From the NCBI GenBank assembly GCA_945862475.1, contig CAMAYW010000037.1, positions 1 to 11,640 on the forward strand: a stretch of 11,640 bases of DNA, written 5' to 3'. Positions 6,609-11,640 of the stretch are shown here, in pieces. This DNA is from Bacteriovorax stolpii. GTDB taxonomy: Bacteria; Bdellovibrionota; Bacteriovoracia; Bacteriovoracales; Bacteriovoracaceae. Positions within the stretch are counted from its first letter, which is position 1, and each line of letters opens with the position of its first letter. The notes beneath the pieces were generated by a model, which was not told where the DNA came from, did no database searches, and saw only the letters and a list, made by a program, of their open reading frames with translations. The translations under genes were made by a program, and so were the position numbers.

Positions 6609-8000
6609 TTAACCTTCCATATAATTTTTTGGCTTGTACCTTGTTCCCATGAACCAGAAGATACCAGCAAAAACCGCCATGAGTGCAGCAAAAAACATAA
6701 AGTAACCAGTTGAAGCAACTGGAAAGAAATTAACTTTTGATACGTAGGCAGTAATCAAGTTACCAAAGAAAACTGTTAGTAACCAAATCGACATAATAGA
6801 TGACTTCATAGAGCGTGGTGCTTGAGTGTAAGCAAACTCAAGTCCAGTGATGGAGATCATAACCTCGGCCATCGTGATCACAAGATAAGGGAAAAACTGC
6901 CACATCACATTTATTTTGTTTTCAGATCCATCCATTAGCATTTGAAGGCCACCAATCATCGCAAATGAAGCAGCAGCGACAAACATCCCCCAAGTCATAC
7001 GACGAATAGGAGTTGTCTTGAGCCCCATTTTATCGAGCATAGGGTAAATCCCCATAGAGAATAGTGGGATAAGTCCCATCACCATAATAGGGTTCCACGC
7101 AGCGATTTGAGAGGCTTCAAACTGAACACCCATGAAATTGAGATCCATGTTCATCGCTTGAATAACCCAAGATGAACCATGCTGATCAAAAAGCGCCCAG
7201 AAAACTGAGATAGCGGCGAATAGTTTTGCGATATCAAAGACTGCACGAACAGCTTCAACTTGTTCTCTTGAGTGATCTTTAAGAGCTCCATCAAGAAATT
7301 TCTCACCCTCTTTACGAGACGAAGAGTTTTTGAAAGCAGAAGTGATAACATTAAAAATCCCATGCCCATCAGATTTTGTTGGTGGGACGTGAACGTATTC
7401 ATGTCGACCCATCCAGAAAACGATAGTAGCAAAGAACATAAGAACACCCGGAATACCAAAAGCAATGGATGGTCCGTACGCCTTAAGAGTCCATGGAGTG
7501 ATAAGAGTTGAAAAGAAAGATCCAAAATTAATCATGAAGTAGAAAAGTTCGTATACTTTCTTTAAAAGATGAGTTTGATTCGCTTTGAATTGATCCCCTA
7601 CGTGAGCGGATACACATGGCTTAATCCCGCCAGAACCTAGAGCAATGAGTCCTAGACCCCAATAAAGCCCAGCTTTTGTTTCCCAAATTGAAAGAACAGC
7701 ATGACCTAAACAGTAGACAAGTGAAAGATAGAGAATCGTTTTATATTTTCCCCAAATTCTATCTGAGATGAAAGCTCCAAGAAGTGGAAACAAATAACAA
7801 GCACTCGCAAAAAGATGGTAAGTTGAAGTCGCTTCCCCTTCTTGCATAAAGAGAACCTGAATCATGAATACAGTTAGGATGGATCTCATCCCATAGTAAC
7901 TGTAACGCTCACAGGCCTCGTTACCAACAATATACTTAATTTGGGTAGGGAATTTGTTAGCGTCTGTATCAACGCCTACAGCAGCAGCTGCTTGAGACAT
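6609..8000 (-). CDS. POT/PTR2-family proton-dependent oligopeptide transporter, PEPT1-like
   Basis: A 463-residue inner-membrane protein with about 12 hydrophobic segments; it imports di- and tripeptides with protons. The TM1 motif ExxERFxYYG is present as E28-A-C-E31-R32-Y-S-Y-Y-G37, and the family signature FYxxINxGS lies at about 153-161. Other landmarks are GSGGIKPCVSAHVGDQF (about 122-138), FWALFDQHGSSW (267-278, the TM7 region) and ITGLEFAYTQAPRSMKS near TM10. From memory, these blocks resemble animal PEPT1 (NEFCERFSYYGMR, GTGGIKPCVSAFGGDQF, FWALFDQQGSRW, VTGLEFSYSQAPSNMKS) more than typical bacterial DtpA-like proteins. The large extracellular domain of PEPT1 between TM9 and TM10 is absent. 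The start has AAGGAG about 8 nt upstream, overlapping the TAA stop of the ferredoxin gene, so it is probably the last gene of the pnp transcription unit. A peptide importer would suit an organism that feeds on protein hydrolysate. Confidence 0.92.
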   Translation of the reverse strand: MSQAAAAVGVDTDANKFPTQIKYIVGNEACERYSYYGMRSILTVFMIQVLFMQEGEATSTYHLFASACYLFPLLGAFISDRIWGKYKTILYLSLVYCLGHAVLSIWETKAGLYWGLGLIALGSGGIKPCVSAHVGDQFKANQTHLLKKVYELFYFMINFGSFFSTLITPWTLKAYGPSIAFGIPGVLMFFATIVFWMGRHEYVHVPPTKSDGHGIFNVITSAFKNSSSRKEGEKFLDGALKDHSREQVEAVRAVFDIAKLFAAISVFWALFDQHGSSWVIQAMNMDLNFMGVQFEASQIAAWNPIMVMGLIPLFSMGIYPMLDKMGLKTTPIRRMTWGMFVAAASFAMIGGLQMLMDGSENKINVMWQFFPYLVITMAEVMISITGLEFAYTQAPRSMKSSIMSIWLLTVFFGNLITAYVSKVNFFPVASTGYFMFFAALMAVFAGIFWFMGTRYKPKNYMEG

Positions 8001-8011
8001 ATCATTTCTCC

Positions 8012-8551
8012 TTATTCTGAATCATTAAAGTTGAAAGGCTTAACCCGTTTATTACCACCAAGTTTTTTTGGTTTATTGGGATCCTCACCTTCTTTTTCCC
8101 AGTGACGATACCAGTCTCCTGACGGTTTTTCTTGGTTTTTTTCCTTACTTTCAATTTCGGCTTTTTCGATGTCTTCGCGCTTTTTTAGAAGAGTTTTGGT
8201 GCTCTTTTGGCCCTGGGCTTCACCAACTTTCTCATTCTTACCCGTGAAAGTATTCTTTTCATGGGCCGAAATATCTAAAGTCACGTCACCAATAATCTTT
8301 GTCTGACATGACAATCTTTCTTTAGTGATGTGAAAGACATTTCCTAAAAGTCTTAATTCTTCAAAATTTTGAGGTGTAAGATTGGATTCCCCGGACTTCA
8401 CAACGATAGTGCAATCCGAGCAAGTCGCACATCCACCACAGCTCGATTTAATTTTTTTGCCGGCCTTCTTTAATTGAACAAGAAGAGACTCTTCCGTATT
8501 AAAGTCTAGAATTTCTCCAGATGGCCATAAAGTAACTTTATAATCACTCAT
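8012..8551 (-). CDS. 2Fe-2S ferredoxin-domain protein with charged C-terminal extension
   Basis: A 179-residue protein. Residues 1-95 form a beta-grasp ferredoxin: a first hairpin (YKVTLWPSGEILDF), then S-C38-G-G-C41-A-T-C44-S-D-C47 and a distal cysteine in LSCQTKI (C82). C38, C44, C47 and C82 fit the C-x5-C-x2-C...C ligand pattern of plant- and adrenodoxin-type 2Fe-2S clusters. C41 is an extra cysteine inside the loop. Residues ~98-179 are Lys/Glu-rich, probably disordered or helical, and contain SGDWYRHWEKEGEDPNKPKK; I know no function for this tail. The protein would carry single electrons in the cytoplasm, partner unknown. Its ATG overlaps the TGA stop of the upstream gene (ATGA), which indicates translational coupling, and its stop overlaps the ribosome binding site of the transporter gene. 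Confidence 0.87.
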   Translation of the reverse strand: MSDYKVTLWPSGEILDFNTEESLLVQLKKAGKKIKSSCGGCATCSDCTIVVKSGESNLTPQNFEELRLLGNVFHITKERLSCQTKIIGDVTLDISAHEKNTFTGKNEKVGEAQGQKSTKTLLKKREDIEKAEIESKEKNQEKPSGDWYRHWEKEGEDPNKPKKLGGNKRVKPFNFNDSE

Positions 8552-8829
8552 ACAACTTTCTTAATTTGTTTTTCAATTGTTTCTAAAATTTTACCTTTAA
8601 GAGGTTTTAATAAAAACCCAAGATCAACCTTAACGATCGCCTCAGTTTCTTTAAATTCAATTTTAGCTTCGAAGCCAGTTCCCTTAGCACTTAATGTTGT
8701 GGTGGAGTCATCAGTTTTGACATCAGCTTTTACACCAAACTTAGAAATCACTTCAGGAATAACTTTTTTTGCCTGCTCATAACCCTGTTTTTTATCTGTA
8801 ATTTGAGCATAAGGTACTTTAAGATCCAT
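8548..8829 (-). CDS. PHA_gran_rgn-like small protein (polyhydroxyalkanoic acid system family)
   Basis: A 93-residue soluble protein. It resembles the small 'polyhydroxyalkanoic acid system' family (PHA_gran_rgn, about 90 residues). The N-terminal helix reads QGYEQAKKVIPEVISKFGV; a run of short strands follows (ADVKTDDSTTTLSAKGTGFEAKIEF, then AIVKVDL). It closes with LGFLLKPLKGKILETIEKQI, which parallels the family's 'LGFLL..fkg.ie..Ie..ld' ending. The biochemical role of the family is not established, and the name comes from gene neighbourhood in other bacteria. No PHA synthase or phasin is seen here, so a role in PHA storage should not be assumed. AAGGAAAAG precedes the ATG at a good distance. 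It lies 17 nt after dut and overlaps the ferredoxin start by 4 nt. Confidence 0.62.
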   Translation of the reverse strand: MDLKVPYAQITDKKQGYEQAKKVIPEVISKFGVKADVKTDDSTTTLSAKGTGFEAKIEFKETEAIVKVDLGFLLKPLKGKILETIEKQIKKVV

Positions 8830-8846
8830 AACTTTTCCTTTTTAAA

Positions 8847-9308
8847 TTACTTTGTTCCTGTTGAACCAAAACCACCCTCGCCTCGTGCTGTTTCTCCTAG
8901 GATATTCGTTAATGAATATTTGGCTTGAACAACAGGAGCGAGAACCAATTGAGCTATTCTTAGTCCATGCTCAATCACATAATCTTCCTTACCAAAATTT
9001 CCTATAATGACACAAACTTCCCCACGGTAGTCGCAATCAACTGTGCCAGGGGAATTGACCACCATGAGAGGTGACTTCAGTGAAAGACCTGATCTTGGTC
9101 TTACTTGGACTTCAAAACCGAACGGAATTTCCATTTGTAAACCTGTGGGAACGAGAACTCGTTCCCCAGGTTTTACAATCATTGATTTTTTTTCAGGAAG
9201 ACTGGCCCGAACGTCAGCTCCGGCCGCTCCTTCTGTTGCATAGAAAGGAAGATCAAAACTTTCATCATAATGAGGAAGTGTTTTGACTTTAACTTCTACT
9301 GCTTTCAT
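8847..9308 (-). CDS. dut: dUTP diphosphatase (dUTPase)
   Basis: A 153-residue protein, the usual length for a trimeric dUTPase, which hydrolyses dUTP to dUMP and pyrophosphate. This keeps uracil out of DNA and supplies dUMP for thymidylate synthesis. All five family motifs are visible: motif 1 G-A-A-G-A-D-V-R-A (27-35), motif 2 RPRSGLSLK (70-78), motif 3 NSPGTVDCDYRGE (85-97, with D91 as the expected catalytic-water aspartate), motif 4 EHGLRIAQLVLAP (113-125) and motif 5 RGEGGFGSTG (142-151, with the nucleobase-stacking Phe). The ATG lies one base after the pnp stop, so its ribosome binding site (AAGG region) sits inside the 3' end of pnp and the two genes are almost certainly cotranscribed. 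Confidence 0.97.
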   Translation of the reverse strand: MKAVEVKVKTLPHYDESFDLPFYATEGAAGADVRASLPEKKSMIVKPGERVLVPTGLQMEIPFGFEVQVRPRSGLSLKSPLMVVNSPGTVDCDYRGEVCVIIGNFGKEDYVIEHGLRIAQLVLAPVVQAKYSLTNILGETARGEGGFGSTGTK

Positions 9309-9309
9309 C

Positions 9310-11433
9310 TTACTTCGCCTTCTTAGCTATTGGAGCAACCGCTTTAGCAGAAAGCTTGATTTTTCCGAAACGGTCAACTTCAAGAACTTTCACATCAATT
9401 AATTGCCCTTCAGTTAAATAATCATTTGGATCATTCACTCTTTCATCAGCAATTTCTGAAACGTGAACAAGACCAGCTAGACCTGGAACGATATCAACAA
9501 ATGCTCCGTACTCTTTAATGGTAACAACTGTCCCTTTATAAACTGCTCCAATTTTTGGACCATTAAGCTGCATATCTGCAAGTGCTATAACTTCGTCAAT
9601 TTTAGAAACGTCGACTCCAAGAACTTTAACTGTTCCGTCTTCAGCAACATCCATCGTAACTTTAAAGTTCTCTTGAAGGGCCTTAATGTTTTTACCACCA
9701 GGTCCAATAAGTGCTCCGATTTTATCTTGTGCAATTTTGAATGATTTAATCTGAGGAACACCGGCCTTGAAGCCTTGGCGATTGGTAGAAATCGTCTTCG
9801 CCATTTCTCCTAGGATATGAATACGTCCATCTTTCGCTTGAGCAAGTGCCTCACGGAAAATTTGCTCAGAAATACCAGCAATTTTCATATCCATTTGGAT
9901 CGCTGTGATACCATCTTTTGTTCCAGCAAGTTTAAAGTCCATATCACCAAGATGATCTTCATCACCAAGGATGTCTGTGAGGATTTTATACTTATCGCCT
10001 TCTTTAATAAGTCCCATTGCCACACCGGCAACTGGTCCTTTAAGAGGTACACCTGCGTCCATAAGGGCCATAGAGCCTGAGCAAACAGAACCCATAGAAG
10101 AAGAACCGTTTGATTCTAAAACTTCACAGGCAACACGAACGGTATAAGGGAAATCAGTTTGAGATGGCATAGCTTTTTTAAGAGCACGTTCAGCGAGATT
10201 TCCGTGACCGATTTCACGACGACCAACACCTCTGTAACCTTTGGCCTCTCCTACAGAGAACGGTGGCATAGCGTAGTGAAGATAGAATTTATCAAAAAAG
10301 ACACCATGAATGGAGTCAGACATCTGCTCACCTTCTTTACCACCAATAGTCACAGCGGCAAGAACCTGAGTTTCACCACGAGTAAAAAGTGATGAACCGT
10401 GAACAGAAGAAAGAACAGATGTTTCTGTTTCAATAGAACGAACAACATTTAGCCCACGGCCAGCGATTCGCTTGTTTTCATTTAAAATATCGGCACGCAT
10501 AAGCTTGTAGAGAACTTCATCTGTTACTTTCGCAGCTTCTTTTCCAAAGTCAGAAGCATCAGTAAGTCCAAACTTAGAAGGATTCGATTTAAGGGCTTCT
10601 TTAATATGCTTACGTAAACCGTTTGTTGCGTTAGTACGATCTTGTTTAACGTTGGTTGAAAGGACCTTACGAGCTTCAGTATTAAATTCCTTAAGAGCTT
10701 CCGTCATAAGAGTCGCGTTTGGAGTTACAGGAGTGAACTCACGCTTTTTCTGACCTACTTCTTTTGTCATTTTTTCAAGAAGTTTACAGAATTCTTTAAT
10801 ATTATTGTGTGCGAATACAATTCCCTCTAACATTTCAGCTTCAGAAACTTCGTTCGCTTCACCTTCAACCATCAGAACAGCATCGCTAGAACCAGCGACG
10901 AGAAGATTTAAAGCTCCTTTATCCCATTCTTCACGAGTTGGATTAAGCATAAGCTTTCCATCAACCTTTCCAACTTTGGCGTATCCCATTGGACCATTAA
11001 AAGGAACATCTGAGATCGCGAGTGCAGCGGCAGCACCAAGACCTGCAAGAACTTCAGAGTCACCAGCACCATGAGAAAGAACTTGGGCCATGATGATCGT
11101 CTCATTCATGAATCCTTCAGGAAAAAGAGGTCTAAGCGGTCTATCAATAAGTCTCATGATGAGAATTTCTGCATTTGAAGGACGACCTTCACGCTTTAAG
11201 AAACCACCTAGGAATTTCCCTGCGGCATAAAACTTTTCTTTATAGTCTACAAGTAGTGGAAAAAAATCCTGGCCGTCATTAACTTCCTTCGCACAAGTTA
11301 CTGTGACAAGAACTTGAGTTCCTTCACTGCTAGCTAATACAGCAGCATCAGCTTGCTTTGCTAAACGTCCAGTTTCTAGGGTGATTTCTTTTCCACCATA
11401 GTTCATTTTAAATTCTTTTTTGTTATTCAACAT
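9310..11433 (-). CDS. pnp: Polyribonucleotide nucleotidyltransferase (PNPase)
   Basis: A 707-residue protein that degrades RNA 3' to 5' by phosphorolysis, normally as a trimer and often with RNase E in a degradosome. Domain order is typical: a first RNase PH domain (from MNYGGKEITLETGRLAKQAD, with FFPLLVDYKEKFYAAGK and RLIDRPLRPLFPEGF), a helical linker (about 230-310), then a second RNase PH domain that ends with the conserved LGDEDHLGDMDFKLAGTKDG block (about 489-508) holding the metal-binding aspartates. A KH domain (about 562-628, with LIGPGGKNIKALQ) and an S1 domain (about 629-697, with YGAFVDIVPGLAGLVHVSEIAD) follow. I chose the ATG at 11433 because AGGAG lies 5 nt upstream; an extension to 11460 adds MVCRFLGDP, which has no family match. 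It ends one base before dut. Confidence 0.98.
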   Translation of the reverse strand: MLNNKKEFKMNYGGKEITLETGRLAKQADAAVLASSEGTQVLVTVTCAKEVNDGQDFFPLLVDYKEKFYAAGKFLGGFLKREGRPSNAEILIMRLIDRPLRPLFPEGFMNETIIMAQVLSHGAGDSEVLAGLGAAAALAISDVPFNGPMGYAKVGKVDGKLMLNPTREEWDKGALNLLVAGSSDAVLMVEGEANEVSEAEMLEGIVFAHNNIKEFCKLLEKMTKEVGQKKREFTPVTPNATLMTEALKEFNTEARKVLSTNVKQDRTNATNGLRKHIKEALKSNPSKFGLTDASDFGKEAAKVTDEVLYKLMRADILNENKRIAGRGLNVVRSIETETSVLSSVHGSSLFTRGETQVLAAVTIGGKEGEQMSDSIHGVFFDKFYLHYAMPPFSVGEAKGYRGVGRREIGHGNLAERALKKAMPSQTDFPYTVRVACEVLESNGSSSMGSVCSGSMALMDAGVPLKGPVAGVAMGLIKEGDKYKILTDILGDEDHLGDMDFKLAGTKDGITAIQMDMKIAGISEQIFREALAQAKDGRIHILGEMAKTISTNRQGFKAGVPQIKSFKIAQDKIGALIGPGGKNIKALQENFKVTMDVAEDGTVKVLGVDVSKIDEVIALADMQLNGPKIGAVYKGTVVTIKEYGAFVDIVPGLAGLVHVSEIADERVNDPNDYLTEGQLIDVKVLEVDRFGKIKLSAKAVAPIAKKAK

Positions 11434-11617
11434 AGGATCTCCTAAAAATCGACACACCAAAGGGTGGGCCTTTTATGTTTTGTATTTTTATCAGTTTGTG
11501 GGGGATTTTAGATCGAGTCAGAAGTTTGAGAGATAAAGAGGAAAGTGAGTTCTTAAAATCAAAATCCTTTTTATCTCTTAAATTACCTATGACCTCGTCC
11601 AATGGTCCTTTCTCACA
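11434..11617 (-). promoter_or_regulatory. pnp leader and presumed promoter region
   Basis: About 180 nt without a gene separate the pnp start from the upstream hairpin at the window edge. On the - strand it contains the ribosome binding site AGGAG next to the start, a short weak hairpin (CACC-CTTT-GGTG) near 11455-11470, the long imperfect hairpin at 11529-11578 and a candidate -35 (TTGGAC, 11598-11603). A TAAGAG about 16 nt below that -35 would serve as a poor -10, so the promoter itself is uncertain. The reading gives no small ORF that I can support. Confidence 0.5.
11529..11578 (-). ncRNA. Long imperfect hairpin in the pnp leader
   Basis: The arms at 11529-11542 and 11565-11578 are complementary at 13 of 14 positions (nine pairs, one A-C mismatch, four pairs on the - strand RNA) around a 22-nt loop. 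No T run follows, so it does not look like a terminator. In E. coli and related bacteria a stem in the pnp leader is cut by RNase III and lets PNPase control its own mRNA. This hairpin is in the equivalent place, but shared function is inferred from position only. Confidence 0.45.
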
Positions 11618-11625
11618 AAAGAAGG

Positions 11626-11640
11626 GGCCCGTAACGAGCC
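11626..11640 (-). terminator. Probable terminator of the gene upstream of pnp, cut by the window edge
   Basis: On the - strand GGCTCG-TTA-CGGGCC forms a 6-bp stem with one G-U pair and a 3-nt loop, followed by CCTTCTTTT. The stem may extend past the right edge. It would end the transcript entering from upstream, commonly rpsO in many bacteria, although that gene is not visible here. Confidence 0.6.

Noticed and set aside
7151..7525. 124-residue - strand frame inside the transporter gene
   Set aside because: It is an alternative frame of the well-supported POT transporter, with no recognisable domain and no start signal.
10805..11074. + strand frame opposite pnp (89 residues, Ser/Pro/Ala-rich)
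   Set aside because: Antisense shadow of the conserved pnp coding sequence; composition follows from the complementary codons.
11434..11460. Extension of pnp to 11460
   Set aside because: The added residues do not match PNPase, and AGGAG is correctly placed for the ATG at 11433.
1..11640. CRISPR array, tRNA, insertion sequence or phage genes
   Set aside because: No regularly spaced repeats, cloverleaf-forming sequence, transposase or phage protein was seen on either strand.

Overview
The window is a dense, low-GC bacterial segment whose proteins look like those of predatory or free-living Deltaproteobacteria-type lineages, with the Bdellovibrionota (Bacteriovorax / Halobacteriovorax-like) as my best guess. 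This rests on general impression: lysine/isoleucine-rich proteins, a cysteine-rich lipoprotein, an outer-membrane barrel with an SH3-like domain, and a small PHA-system family protein beside dut and pnp. No rRNA or other taxonomic marker is present, so the assignment is an inference.

Left part (1-3912). A 5'-truncated Hsp20-type small heat-shock protein on the + strand meets an acylphosphatase gene on the - strand, stop codon to stop codon. Divergent from the acylphosphatase is a tight + strand run of three genes: an App1/DUF2183-type HAD phosphatase (phosphatidate phosphatase-like), an Ntn-hydrolase with a CTS...RxxDFP signature like acid ceramidase/NAAA, and a two-helix membrane protein. 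Gaps are 2 and 11 nt, so this is probably one operon, plausibly acting on lipids.

Middle (3909-6604). A - strand gene encodes a secreted protein with an SH3-like domain and a probable C-terminal beta-barrel; it again ends inside the stop codon of the convergent neighbour. A 177-nt divergent spacer carrying a perfect 15-nt palindrome separates it from a large lipoprotein of unknown function with ten further cysteines. A strong hairpin at 6581-6604 serves as terminator for the converging transcripts.

Right part (6609-11640). Five - strand genes are read in the order pnp (polynucleotide phosphorylase), dut (dUTPase), a PHA_gran_rgn-like small protein, a 2Fe-2S ferredoxin with a charged tail, and a POT/PTR2 peptide transporter strikingly like animal PEPT1. 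Gaps are 1, 17, -4 (ATGA overlap) and 11 nt, which suggests one transcription unit from the pnp leader to the 6581-6604 terminator. The pnp leader holds a long imperfect hairpin, a possible RNA-processing or autoregulation site, and the window edge holds the probable terminator of the gene upstream of pnp.

Most genes here are ordinary. The most interesting parts are the App1-like/ceramidase-like operon, the eukaryote-like peptide transporter, the cysteine-rich lipoprotein and the pnp leader hairpin.
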